64,000 nucleotides of DNA from Mesobacillus subterraneus (GTDB lineage Bacteria > Bacillota > Bacilli > Bacillales > Cytobacillaceae): assembly GCF_023715485.1 (NCBI RefSeq), contig NZ_JAMBOF010000002.1, positions 310,001-374,000 of the forward strand. Reading direction: 5' to 3'. The notes under the pieces are model-generated. The model worked only from the letters and a program-made list of their open reading frames with translations, made no database searches and was not told the origin of the DNA. The position numbers and the translations under genes are program-made. How positions within the stretch are numbered: position 1 is the first letter of the stretch; each line of letters begins with the position of its first letter. Shown here one piece after another: positions 7,870 to 16,250 of the stretch.

Positions 7870-8758
7870 ATCTTAAAAAGTCTAATAGTGTCGGCTGTAA
7901 AATACGGGCGCCAACTCCAAGGGCAGCACGGTGGACACTTTCCTGGGTCTTTAAGTCGGTTATGACACGCTCGATGTCTGCATCTTCGTTATCTGAGAGA
8001 ATCCTGTTTGCCATAACTTCCTGCTGGCCTATCCGGTCATCAATCATTTCAAGACGGTTATAGCGAGCGCCAAGCTCTGAACGTTCAGCAGAGAGATTAT
8101 CCATTGTTTTATCGAGTCTGCCTAGCAAGCCGTCCAAATCAGAAGGCTTGTCTTGTTCCAAAGCTGTCTGGATTCCCTGGACAACATCAAACATTTCTTG
8201 ATTGAATACATTGGCCGGATTCACGTTAGCTCGTAACGAAACACCCCGTGAAATCTCCACTTTATACGTATTAATTGATGGATCAGCCAAGTTCGCAGCA
8301 ACCTTTGGCGGATTCCCGGTCGGAACCGGAGGGTGATCCGTATCTGTTCCGTGGAAAATATATCGGCCAGAAACCTGTGTATTGGCCACTTGGACCAGGT
8401 CAATTTTAATCTGCTCAATCTCACGAGCTATTGCGTCACGGTCACTCGGACTTAGAGATCCCGTTTTCCCCTGTACAACTAGCTCGCGAACTCGTTGTAG
8501 CCCATTATTAGCCTGCTCGATCCCCGCCTCGGAATTTTCCATCCACAAATAGAGCTCAGAAAGGTTACGCTTATACTGTTCGACTTCGGTCAAGTTCGAG
8601 CGGTAAAACATACCTTTCATCGCTACAACCGGATCATCTGATGGCTTAGTTATTTTCTTGCCCGTTGAAAGCTGGTCCTGGTATTGTCCCATTCTCCGAT
8701 AGCTTTCGCTTAGGTTTCTTAACGAATTGGAAGAAAGCATTGATTGAGTTATGCGCAT
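7868..8758 (-). CDS. flgL: Flagellar hook-associated protein 3 (FlgL)
   Basis: 296 aa. The flagellin-like N-terminus (MRITQSMLSSNSLRNLSESY, QLSTGKKITKPSDDPV) and C-terminal coiled coil (ELGARYNRLEMIDDRIGQQ, LKTQESVHRAALGVGARI) are diagnostic. FlgL forms the junction between FlgK and the flagellin filament. Ten bases separate it from flgK. A terminator hairpin overlaps its stop codon. Confidence 0.97.
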   Translation of the reverse strand: MRITQSMLSSNSLRNLSESYRRMGQYQDQLSTGKKITKPSDDPVVAMKGMFYRSNLTEVEQYKRNLSELYLWMENSEAGIEQANNGLQRVRELVVQGKTGSLSPSDRDAIAREIEQIKIDLVQVANTQVSGRYIFHGTDTDHPPVPTGNPPKVAANLADPSINTYKVEISRGVSLRANVNPANVFNQEMFDVVQGIQTALEQDKPSDLDGLLGRLDKTMDNLSAERSELGARYNRLEMIDDRIGQQEVMANRILSDNEDADIERVITDLKTQESVHRAALGVGARILQPTLLDFLR

Positions 8759-8768
8759 TTTATATCAC

Positions 8769-10316
8769 CTATCTTCCTGCGGTTCCCATGCCGTTGATAA
8801 TTTTATCAAGCATTTCATCCTGGAGTGTGATCATCCTGGCTGATGCATTGTAGGCATGCTGGAACTGGATCATATTTGTCATTTCTTCATCTAATGATAC
8901 GGAGCTTACAGATTTGCGGCGCCCCTCGACTGCTTCTCTTAGTGAACCGCTGTTTTGTGTAAGACGTACAGCTTCTTGTGATTTAACAGCCATACCGCCG
9001 ATAACACCTTCATAGTAATTGCGGAAATTTGCCTGTTCATTATCCAGGGCATAATCATATTTTTCATTAATAATATTGGCAAGTTTTAAAATATTTGTTG
9101 CATCCCCGATTGTCGCACCTGCAACACTGCTTCCATCTGCAGTGGCGATGTTGTCTAAGCTATTTTCGATTGCTTTAGCTAATTCAATCCTGCTCGCAAA
9201 GCCCTTCCGCTGAATAACTGTATTCTCGGCGTCAGCAAAAAATGGATTTTTCGCTTTGGTTTTACTCGCAATATCGTTTGGACTCATACCTTCTTTATGA
9301 ACATCGTTAAACTTTGTTGCGAATGTGTAAGCAAGGTTATCCAATTCTGTCAGCAAGTCTGAATAAACCCCTGTCACTTTGCCGCCATTTTCATAACCAT
9401 ACGAATCTACTAAAGCCTTTAGCTTTCCTGTCGAATTCAATTCAGTATACTTAAATTCCGATTGACCGATTGAAACAGTTCCAACCGATTCTTCCGGACC
9501 ATCGAATTTCATAGTTACTTCATTGTTGCGATCACCACTAACCAGGATTCCAAGTTCTTTTCCGCTGTCGCTCACCATTTTAATGACTGCTTGCCCATCG
9601 GCCATTTTAAGTGAGTCTCCTCCAGAACTTGTGTAATCAACTTTAATATTCACTAAGGAGGACAATTGATCGATCAAACGGTCACGCTCATCATATAAAT
9701 CGTTAGGTAAATAACCATGTGGCTCTGCGTCAGCGATTTGGCCGTTAATTTTACTAATCTGGTAAGTGATCGAATTGATTTCTTTTTCCGTTACTGATAT
9801 CTCATTCTTCAAATCCCGTTGAATCGATGAAAGTGAATTATGCAGATAGTTAAAAGTTTCAGCAACCGCAATCCCTCGCTGGCGAACTACTGACCGAGCA
9901 CCAGGGTTAGTAGGATCAACCGATAAATCCTGGAGTGACTGCCAGAACTGGTCCATCGTTTTCGCGAGACCAGAGTCAGAAGGTTCATTGAGCACTTCCT
10001 CCAACTTGTTGTAAGCTTCTGCACGAGTCTCCCAGTATCCCAGCTTATTATTTTCGCTGCGGTACTGTACATCCAGAAAGCTTTCCCTCACACGCTGGAT
10101 AGACCCAGCCTTGACACCAGTTCCAACCTGCCCGGGAATTTGCGGACGATTGAGTGATGCAGATGGATAAGGTTCTGTCTGCTCAAAATTGATGCGCTGA
10201 CGTGAAAATCCTGGCGTGTTGGCATTCGATATATTGTGTCCTGTTGTATGTAGAGCGCTTTGCTGCGTGAACATCCCGCGGCGCGCTGTTTCTAATCCCA
10301 TAAAGGTTGAACGCAT
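8769..10316 (-). CDS. flgK: Flagellar hook-associated protein 1 (FlgK)
   Basis: About 515 aa. The N-terminus (MRSTFMGLETARRGMFTQQS, HNISNANTPGFSRQRI) is the flagellar rod/hook signature; the C-terminus (SLDEEMTNMIQFQHAYNASA, DEMLDKIINGMG) is the usual D0 helix. It caps the hook and joins FlgL. The ATG at 10316 is preferred because GGAGG lies eight bases upstream; a TTG five codons earlier would be inside that Shine-Dalgarno. Confidence 0.97.
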   Translation of the reverse strand: MRSTFMGLETARRGMFTQQSALHTTGHNISNANTPGFSRQRINFEQTEPYPSASLNRPQIPGQVGTGVKAGSIQRVRESFLDVQYRSENNKLGYWETRAEAYNKLEEVLNEPSDSGLAKTMDQFWQSLQDLSVDPTNPGARSVVRQRGIAVAETFNYLHNSLSSIQRDLKNEISVTEKEINSITYQISKINGQIADAEPHGYLPNDLYDERDRLIDQLSSLVNIKVDYTSSGGDSLKMADGQAVIKMVSDSGKELGILVSGDRNNEVTMKFDGPEESVGTVSIGQSEFKYTELNSTGKLKALVDSYGYENGGKVTGVYSDLLTELDNLAYTFATKFNDVHKEGMSPNDIASKTKAKNPFFADAENTVIQRKGFASRIELAKAIENSLDNIATADGSSVAGATIGDATNILKLANIINEKYDYALDNEQANFRNYYEGVIGGMAVKSQEAVRLTQNSGSLREAVEGRRKSVSSVSLDEEMTNMIQFQHAYNASARMITLQDEMLDKIINGMGTAGR

Positions 10317-10334
10317 GTTTCGTTCCTCCAATTG

Positions 10335-10817
10335 TTATGCTTTTGAGTTGAACATCCCCGGCGATTTTTCTGACTGAACTTTCTTCCCGGCAGGTGGTCC
10401 GTAATTAATTTCCTTCTGTTGCGGCATTACTAGACTTCTAGAAAAGTTGATGAACTGCATTGACTGGTGAATCAGCTGCTGATTCAGTTCATTTCGAGTT
10501 TTAATGTCAGCAATGACTTCTACAAGATTATCTCTCAATTGTAAAAGCTGATCTTTATCTACCGGATTCGTCTGGTTAGCTATATCCAGCAGCGAAGGAT
10601 TTTCTACAGCAGGTAAAATCTCCTGGGATAATGCCATTCTTTCCTGCTCGAGCTTATTAATTCCAGCAACGTGGGCCTGCTCATCCTTCAAAAGCTGGTC
10701 GAGGGCTGCCATGTCGCCTTTTTTTACGATGTCTGTTTTCTTGACTGACAGCTCATAAAGGCTCTTATGAAGTTTAAGCATTTTTTTCATAATAGGGATA
10801 AGAGTTTCACCCAACAT
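10335..10817 (-). CDS. flgN: Flagellar export chaperone FlgN
   Basis: About 160 aa, almost all helical, with heptad-like spacing (LGETLIPIMKKMLKLHKSLY, ELSVKKTDIVKKGDMAAL, ELNQQLIHQSMQFINFS) and a basic, flexible C-terminus. FlgN-type chaperones hold FlgK and FlgL before export; flgK and flgL follow directly. The start is at 10817, after AAGGAGGGCGG; a longer frame to 10859 runs into the terminator after flgM. It corresponds to B. subtilis YvyG. Confidence 0.92.
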   Translation of the reverse strand: MLGETLIPIMKKMLKLHKSLYELSVKKTDIVKKGDMAALDQLLKDEQAHVAGINKLEQERMALSQEILPAVENPSLLDIANQTNPVDKDQLLQLRDNLVEVIADIKTRNELNQQLIHQSMQFINFSRSLVMPQQKEINYGPPAGKKVQSEKSPGMFNSKA

Positions 10818-10841
10818 TGACCGCCCTCCTTTCAGGCATAA

Positions 10842-10868
10842 AGAAACACTCGCCATCAAGACGAGTAT
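10842..10868 (-). terminator. Weak intrinsic terminator/attenuator between flgM and flgN
   Basis: On the minus strand ACTCGTC, loop, GGCGAGT then GTTTCTTT. Seven pairs with a poor U-tract suggest partial termination, which would give more flgM than downstream hook-filament messages. Confidence 0.55.
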
Positions 10869-10873
10869 TCCTT

Positions 10874-11140
10874 CTATTTTTTCTGATAGAAATTGATTAT
10901 GCTTTTTGCTGTTTCTTTAGGATCCAATTTATAAGTGCCGTTTTCTACCTGGATTTTTAATTCCTCAACCTTTTGCTGGCGATGTACGGACACCTGGGAA
11001 AGCTGTTGCATTTCCTTTGCCGTTGAAGAAATTTCTACTTTATCAGCCTTCTTGGCCTGAGTATTTGCTGCTGCATCTAGTTTGTTCATCTGGCGTTTAT
11101 ACGGATTGATCCCTGATGGGCCTATATTATTTATTTTCAT
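10874..11140 (-). CDS. flgM: Anti-sigma-D factor FlgM
   Basis: 88 aa, the family size. The N-terminal half is polar and probably unfolded; the C-terminal half (VEISSTAKEMQQLSQV, YKLDPKETAKSIINFY) is the sigma-binding region. FlgM holds sigma-D inactive until the hook is finished. Its own sigma-D promoter lies directly upstream (11177-11203), making a negative feedback loop. Confidence 0.95.
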   Translation of the reverse strand: MKINNIGPSGINPYKRQMNKLDAAANTQAKKADKVEISSTAKEMQQLSQVSVHRQQKVEELKIQVENGTYKLDPKETAKSIINFYQKK

Positions 11141-11176
11141 TTTCTAACCCTCGCTTTCAGAACGATTCTATTAGTA

Positions 11177-11203
11177 TTATCGGCAAGCAAAAGGAGTTAT
11201 TTA
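11177..11203 (-). promoter_or_regulatory. Sigma-D promoter of flgM
   Basis: On the minus strand TAAA (11200-11203), exactly 15 bases, GCCGATAA (11177-11184): a near-perfect sigma-D promoter 37 bases before the flgM ATG. Confidence 0.9.
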
Positions 11204-11217
11204 ATAAATCTTTTTGC

Positions 11218-11622
11218 CTAATCTCTATGGGTGAAAAAAGTCGCAGTGCGTTTTGCCAATTCCTTTTTTCTCTGCTCTTCATGCTCCACAATTTTTAAAT
11301 CTGCTTTAATCTCGCCAGCACATGAGCCGCAAAGTCTTCCTTCGCGAATAATCGTGCCGCATTTATCACAAGGATATCCAAGGTTCGGAAAATTTGTGAC
11401 CTGCAATTTTCCTGTTTTAATAAATTTTAGGATTAGCTCCTCCGGTACACCCGTTGCTTCTACTACCTGCAGCATAGTTGCCGCACGATTTTCTCTTTTC
11501 CTCATATATTTTGAAACTGTGTCATATGCCGCCTGTTCCGCTTTCCAGCACTTTTCACAAATATCTCTAAATTTATTTTTAACGAAGATTTCTCCGCAAT
11601 CAGGACAATTTATAAGATCCAA
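11218..11622 (-). CDS. yvyF: Flagellar operon zinc-ribbon protein YvyF
   Basis: 134 aa. An N-terminal zinc ribbon (CPDCGEIFVKN, then ICEKC) and a second set (PCDKCGTIIREGRLCGSC) flank a MerR/helix-turn-helix-like middle (VVEATGVPEELILKFIKTGK). It matches the YvyF family (TIGR03826), always found beside flgM. The function is not settled; the form suggests a nucleic-acid or protein-binding regulator. It lies between comFC and flgM as in B. subtilis. Confidence 0.9.
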   Translation of the reverse strand: MDLINCPDCGEIFVKNKFRDICEKCWKAEQAAYDTVSKYMRKRENRAATMLQVVEATGVPEELILKFIKTGKLQVTNFPNLGYPCDKCGTIIREGRLCGSCAGEIKADLKIVEHEEQRKKELAKRTATFFTHRD

Positions 11623-11654
11623 TGTCCTTCCTCCTTCAATTTTATCATAGATCT

Positions 11655-12371
11655 TTAGCGTGCCAAAGTAAGTGAATATACTTTCACAGCTCCATTTTCC
11701 TTTAACAATTTAGCCGCATGCCTTAGCGTTGACCCTGTAGTATATATATCGTCAACAATCATAATTGTTTTACCCCTTAAATCCAGATCAGACTCCACAT
11801 TGAAGACCTGCTCTAAATGAATTCTTTCGTTTCTGGATTTCTTCGATTGCTTTTCAGTATGTACCCTAGTCAATACACGAGACGGTACAATTCCAGCCGC
11901 TCTGATGACAGCCTCTGCCTGGTTAAATCCTCGTTCATAAAGCCGCTCTTCGCTCAACGGGATTGGAACTATATAATCATATTGGAAAACTTGCAAAGCC
12001 TTAAGAAAATCCGCAGTAAAAATCTCAGCAAGCACATAGTCCCCGCGGAATTTAAATCTGGCTATCACTTCTTTTGTAAAATTAGTATAGGTATATAACG
12101 CAATGTTTTTATCCAGGCTCCCGGTCCATCGTTCGTCGTCCTCCCACCGCTTGCAATCAAGGCATACGCTTCCGCTGCGGTACTCCGCTTCTAAAAGAGT
12201 CAAGGGCCGTCCGCAAATCGTGCAGGTCTCCCCACTGATTTGCACGAACTTTTCATGGCATGATCCACAAACCCTGCTTGGTTGCTCTTGAGCAAACAAA
12301 CTTCTCCATGAAACCTCTGATTCAATTTCATTATCACAAAGTAAACAGTGCTTTCCACCCCATAGTCTCAT
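11655..12371 (-). CDS. comFC: Competence protein ComFC, phosphoribosyltransferase-like
   Basis: 238 aa. The N-terminus carries Cys pairs of a zinc finger (CLLC, CGSC, CTICG, CLDC); the C-terminal half is a type-I phosphoribosyltransferase fold with the PRPP-loop IMIVDDIYTTGSTLRHA and the YDYIVPIPLSEERLYERGFN motif. ComFC acts with ComFA in uptake and processing of single-stranded transforming DNA in the cytoplasm. It overlaps the comFA stop by four bases (coupled translation). comFB, which separates them in B. subtilis, is absent. Confidence 0.95.
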   Translation of the reverse strand: MRLWGGKHCLLCDNEIESEVSWRSLFAQEQPSRVCGSCHEKFVQISGETCTICGRPLTLLEAEYRSGSVCLDCKRWEDDERWTGSLDKNIALYTYTNFTKEVIARFKFRGDYVLAEIFTADFLKALQVFQYDYIVPIPLSEERLYERGFNQAEAVIRAAGIVPSRVLTRVHTEKQSKKSRNERIHLEQVFNVESDLDLRGKTIMIVDDIYTTGSTLRHAAKLLKENGAVKVYSLTLAR

Positions 12372-13864
12372 CTATCGATCCACCCTTTCTTGATTCCTTC
12401 CTTGTTCATCATGATGATTTGATTTCTCGCATTGACCATCGCTTCTGTTTTTCCATAATGAAAAAAAGTAACGTCGCCTTTAGGAAACTTTGAGCTTCTT
12501 CCGGCACGCCCAGCTATCTGGACAAGCGCACTTTCAGTGAAGATCCGGTCCTCTGATCCGATCACAGCAACATCAATATTAGGAAGGGTAACACCTCGTT
12601 CAAGAATCGTAGTCGTAAGTAGAAGTGGAATTTCATTTTTACGCATCTTCATCACTTTTTCTTTTCTATCAGGATCATTCGCATGAACGGATTCAATAAG
12701 GGGGTGCATTTTTCGGAGGAGTGGAAGTATTTTTTCCATAGCGCTGATTTTCGGAGCAAAAACAAGGGCTGGTTTGCCGCTGGTAATTCGATCTTCTATC
12801 CATCTGATAATGTTTAATGGTAGTGTTCCTTTACCCAGCTTCTTTTCCCAGTTCCCGGACCATTCAAAACGCGGAACAGGCAACGGATAGCGGTGATATC
12901 GAGCAGGGATCGTAACAAAATCTCTTTTTCCAAGACGGCAATCTCGTTGCCACTTTTGGCTCGGCGTTGCGGTTAGGTAAATAATCGTTGATTGGGGTTT
13001 TCTAGATTGCTGGACAGCATATTGGAGGGTCTCATCTATGGAGTAAGGAAAAGCATCCACTTCATCAACTATAATCACATCGAATGCCTGATAAAAGCGA
13101 AGCAGCTGATGTGTAGTCGCAATGGTTAGCTGTGCATATTCATGCCGTCCCTCACTGCCGCCGTATAAAGAAACCATTTTCACATGTGGAAATACCTTCT
13201 CCAAACGAGGAGCCAGCTCGAGCACAACATCAGTACGAGGAGTGGCCAGGCATACGCGCTTACCTGTGGATAACGCCTGCCCAATTCCTGCGAATAATAC
13301 TTCTGTCTTCCCAGCTCCGGCTACAGCCCAAACTAGCAGCTCAGAAAATGTATCCATTGCCTTAACTACACGGTTGGAGGCAATAGTCTGGCCTTCTGAT
13401 AACTCGCCACTCCAAAAAAGAGGATTAGGATTTTCAGGAAACTTAGGATCAGTCCCCGTCCAACTTACTAGCGGAGTGCATCCACTCACTCTTCCCATCA
13501 TCAAACATTTCCTGCAATATACATCCAGTTCGCCGCATCGTGAACAAGGAAATTCCGCAAAAGCGCCAGGATCCGTAGTTCCGCACCTTGCACACTTTAT
13601 CTTATTATTATTCACTTCGATCCCCTTACGATAAATTAGATAACCATTCTCATAATGTTCCTGGATTTCCTCAAGTGAAAACGGCAGCTCATCAACTAAC
13701 AGCTGCTTACCAACGAGCATCTTCTGTAATTCGGAATTATAACTAAATGAAGGGTTTGCAGGTATATGAGGAATTTCCGGAAGTATCGAAATGGTGAGTG
13801 GATTTTCACCAACGGGGAACTTAATTTTGGGGATAATTTTCCCTTCCTTCAATAAAAATTTCAA
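12368..13864 (-). CDS. comFA: DNA-uptake helicase/translocase ComFA
   Basis: 498 aa. An N-terminal four-Cys zinc finger (CARCGTTDPGAF, CSRCGELDVYCRKC) is followed by an SF2 helicase core: Walker A AVAGAGKTE, the DEAH-like IIVDEVD, the TATPS motif and motif VI QIAGRAGRS. The protein powers movement of transforming DNA across the membrane. The start is a TTG at 13862-13864 behind AAGGGTG. Its upstream region holds the DnaA-box-like array; the closest box lies 17 bases before the start codon. I see no clear ComK boxes. Confidence 0.95.
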   Translation of the reverse strand: MKFLLKEGKIIPKIKFPVGENPLTISILPEIPHIPANPSFSYNSELQKMLVGKQLLVDELPFSLEEIQEHYENGYLIYRKGIEVNNNKIKCARCGTTDPGAFAEFPCSRCGELDVYCRKCLMMGRVSGCTPLVSWTGTDPKFPENPNPLFWSGELSEGQTIASNRVVKAMDTFSELLVWAVAGAGKTEVLFAGIGQALSTGKRVCLATPRTDVVLELAPRLEKVFPHVKMVSLYGGSEGRHEYAQLTIATTHQLLRFYQAFDVIIVDEVDAFPYSIDETLQYAVQQSRKPQSTIIYLTATPSQKWQRDCRLGKRDFVTIPARYHRYPLPVPRFEWSGNWEKKLGKGTLPLNIIRWIEDRITSGKPALVFAPKISAMEKILPLLRKMHPLIESVHANDPDRKEKVMKMRKNEIPLLLTTTILERGVTLPNIDVAVIGSEDRIFTESALVQIAGRAGRSSKFPKGDVTFFHYGKTEAMVNARNQIIMMNKEGIKKGWIDR

Positions 13865-13880
13865 TATTAATCACACCCTT

Positions 13881-14066
13881 TGTGGATTAGTTTGTGGAAA
13901 ACATAAAATTCCTGTTAATAATGTGGGTTGTTTTGTGGATAAATTATTTTAAAAATGAGGAAAAGTGAATGTAAGCGGTTATTGTTGTGGATAACTTTAA
14001 AATCAGGACAGATATGCTGTTAGTAAGTAGGCTTGTTTGTTGATAAGTGGATGGTTTTGTGGATAT
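13881..14066 (+). promoter_or_regulatory. Array of six DnaA-box-like sequences upstream of comFA
   Basis: This 310-base gap holds six 9-mers resembling TGTGGATAA (reverse complement of the DnaA box TTATCCACA), all in one orientation: TGTGGATTA 13881, TGTGGAAAA 13893, TGTGGATAA 13934, TGTGGATAA 13986, TGTTGATAA 14038 and TGTGGATAT 14058. Two are perfect. Starts are 12, 41, 52, 52 and 20 bases apart, so 13881, 13934, 13986 and 14038 repeat every 52-53 bases, about five helical turns, putting the boxes roughly on one face. There is no dnaA, dnaN or AT-rich unwinding element, so this is not oriC. It is likely to control comFA or to titrate DnaA. Confidence 0.75.
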
Positions 14067-14104
14067 GTTTTTAATTATAATTCACAACTGCTCACCTCCT
14101 TAAT

Positions 14105-14145
14105 AAAAAAAGCCATCCCGAATGAACCTCCGGAATGACGTTTTA
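14105..14145 (-). terminator. Terminator of degV
   Basis: On the minus strand GTCATTCCG, loop, CGGGATGGC (G-U pairs allowed) then seven U, about 30 bases beyond the degV stop. Confidence 0.8.
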
Positions 14146-14174
14146 TGTCTTGTTGTTGTTGATTCTTCTCCGTA

Positions 14175-15014
14175 TTACTTCTTATACCAGCCCATGCCCA
14201 TCGAACCTTCACCGAGATGAGTTCCAATAACAGGACCAAAATAGCTTAACATGAACTCAACATTTGGAAACTGAGCCTCTAGCTCACTTTTCCACTCTCG
14301 CGCTTCCTCTTCACGATTTGCATGAATCACGACTGCACGGTATTCCCCGCCACTGCCTGCATCTTCAGCTAACAGTTCTACGACACGATTCAACGCTTTT
14401 TTCCGTGTACGGACTTTTTCAAAAGGCACGATTTTTTTGTCTTCAAAATGCAGCAGCGGCTTTACCTGCAGCAGGCTTCCAATCAGGGCCTGTGCGCTTG
14501 ATAACCGGCCTCCGCGCTGAAGGTGGCTCAAGTCATCGACCATGAAGTATGCTTTAGCTGACTCCTTCACCTCATTAAGCCGGGCAATGATTTCTTCCGC
14601 ACTTCTGCCTTGCTCAGCCATCTTCGCTGCTTCAAGAGCATAGAAACCTTGGGGCATCGCACTTACTTCTGAATCAAACACAGATACGTTGATTCCTTCA
14701 ACCATTTCGCCTGCGGATACAGCTCCCTGATAGGTGCCACTAATACCACTGGACAAATGTATGCTGATAACGGAATCGTAATCCCCTGCCAATTTTTCAA
14801 AAAGCTGCACGAACTCGCCGATCGGCGGCATAGAGGTTGTCGGCAAATCCCGCTGCTTCACTTCCTCATAAAATGCTTCCGCACTGATATCTATTTCTTC
14901 ACGATATGTTTCATTATCAAAAATCACGCTTAACGGAATCATGTGGATATTCCATTTTTCTCGCAATTCCTTCGGGATGTACGCTGTACTATCCGTTACA
15001 ACTGCTGTTTTCAT
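14175..15014 (-). CDS. degV: DegV family fatty-acid-binding protein
   Basis: 279 aa. DegV motifs: VTDSTAYIP at the N-terminus, TTSMPPIGEF, HLSSGISGTYQGA (fatty-acid carboxylate contact) and DDLSHLQRGGRLS. Proteins of this fold bind fatty acids, and in Firmicutes some present them to fatty-acid kinase FakA; there is no fakA here. It lies downstream of sda and upstream of comFA, corresponding to yviA in B. subtilis. Confidence 0.93.
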   Translation of the reverse strand: MKTAVVTDSTAYIPKELREKWNIHMIPLSVIFDNETYREEIDISAEAFYEEVKQRDLPTTSMPPIGEFVQLFEKLAGDYDSVISIHLSSGISGTYQGAVSAGEMVEGINVSVFDSEVSAMPQGFYALEAAKMAEQGRSAEEIIARLNEVKESAKAYFMVDDLSHLQRGGRLSSAQALIGSLLQVKPLLHFEDKKIVPFEKVRTRKKALNRVVELLAEDAGSGGEYRAVVIHANREEEAREWKSELEAQFPNVEFMLSYFGPVIGTHLGEGSMGMGWYKK

Positions 15015-15141
15015 TATAAGATTACCATCCTTATGCTTTTCTCTCCAGTATGTACAAACCCATTTTATATGAACTTATTCTAAATTGCATCTTTTGGAGA
15101 GAAAATAAAAAACCGGCAATCGTTTGCACATTAGGGTAACC

Positions 15142-15294
15142 TCAAGAAACTGATAAACTTAGATTATTATCAAGCCCTCTGCTTTCTATTTCTTCTACCA
15201 GCATATCAATAAAGGAAGCGTCTAACTTCAAAAGAGTTGCCTTGCTGTATGCTTCTATTAATTTTTCATCAGTCAATTCCCATAAAGAAGTCAT
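15142..15294 (-). CDS. sda: Sporulation histidine kinase inhibitor Sda
   Basis: 50 aa, too short for ordinary gene callers. The ATG at 15292-15294 follows GGGGTGAT. The sequence fits the Sda helical hairpin: LTDEKLIEAYSKA in helix one and DASFIDMLVEEIESRGL in helix two, the layout of B. subtilis Sda. Sda binds KinA/KinB and blocks Spo0F phosphorylation when replication is disturbed; in B. subtilis its transcription depends on DnaA. A -10 TATAAT lies about 30 bases upstream, but no good DnaA box precedes it here; the DnaA-box array is 1.1 kb away, beyond degV. Position between degU and degV differs from B. subtilis, as far as I recall. Confidence 0.88.
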   Translation of the reverse strand: MTSLWELTDEKLIEAYSKATLLKLDASFIDMLVEEIESRGLDNNLSLSVS

Positions 15295-15404
15295 TTTGAT
15301 CACCCCTTCATTACTTTTCCCTAATTATATCGGAATTTATTAAGTTTTTGTAAATCTCTGGTGATATTTCCGTCGTATTTTTCCAACAACAAGATACAGC
15401 AATC

Positions 15405-15442
15405 GACAAAAAACCACATCCGCCGATTCGACAAATGTGGTT
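15405..15442 (-). terminator. Terminator of degSU
   Basis: On the minus strand AACCACAT, loop, ATGTGGTT then TTTTGTC, about 20 bases after the degU stop. Confidence 0.85.
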
Positions 15443-15460
15443 CTTGGCATTTTTAATAGA

Positions 15461-16144
15461 TTATCTTACTTCAACCCAGCCGTTTTTAATTGCTACGACT
15501 ACTGCCTGGGTACGATCATTTACATTCATTTTCTGTAAAATATTGCTTACATGGTTTTTAACAGTCTTTTCACTGATAAACAATGCTTCGCCAATACCCC
15601 TATTGCTCTTTCCATCAGCAAGAAGCTGAAGGACTTCGCATTCGCGGCGTGTCAGCAAGTGCAGCGGGCGGCGAATTTCCACCTGAGATATGTACTTGTC
15701 AGACCCATTTTCATCTGCTGAAAGACGACGGTATTCCTTTACAAGATTATGTGTGACGCGAGGGTGAAGGTATGACCCACCGTCAGCGACAACTTTAACC
15801 GCTTCAATTAATGCATCTGCATCCATTTCTTTTAGTAGATATCCAGTTGCACCAGTTTTGAGGGCGTGTGTTACATAGTTTTCATCATCATGAATAGAAA
15901 GGATGATTACTTTGGCTTCAGGAAACTTCTCAATCAATTGGGATGTAGCCTCTACGCCATTCGTATTAGGCATATTGATATCCATTATAATAACCTCAGG
16001 CTGGTACTTTTCAACAAGCTCGATCGCTTCGCTGCCATCGTCACCTTCTGCAACAACTTCAAATGATGGTTCGAAATCAAGGATCCTTTTTACCCCTTCT
16101 CTGAAAAGTTGATGGTCGTCAATAATGACAATCTTGGTTGTCAT
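15461..16144 (-). CDS. degU: Response regulator DegU
   Basis: 227 aa. The receiver domain has the acidic pair [11 protein letters not shown], the phosphoacceptor Asp in [12 protein letters not shown] (about residue 56) and the conserved Lys in [11 protein letters not shown]. The C-terminal LuxR/NarL helix-turn-helix is [36 protein letters not shown]. It controls motility, competence, exoprotease and biofilm genes. It is next to its kinase gene degS; the 106-base gap between them has no obvious terminator. Confidence 0.97.
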   Translation of the reverse strand: MTTKIVIIDDHQLFREGVKRILDFEPSFEVVAEGDDGSEAIELVEKYQPEVIIMDINMPNTNGVEATSQLIEKFPEAKVIILSIHDDENYVTHALKTGATGYLLKEMDADALIEAVKVVADGGSYLHPRVTHNLVKEYRRLSADENGSDKYISQVEIRRPLHLLTRRECEVLQLLADGKSNRGIGEALFISEKTVKNHVSNILQKMNVNDRTQAVVVAIKNGWVEVR

Positions 16145-16250
16145 ACATTCGCCTCCCTTACGGCTTCTATCTCTATTTTTAATCTTTCTTGGGCGGCTTT
16201 AGGCCGCGAGTAGATGTAATGCCAGTTTTGAAACAACAAAGCTGGTTGCT

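Noticed and set aside
13881-14066. DnaA-box array taken as a chromosome or plasmid origin
   Set aside because: No dnaA, dnaN, rep or parAB genes and no clear AT-rich unwinding element; surrounding genes are ordinary comF/deg genes.
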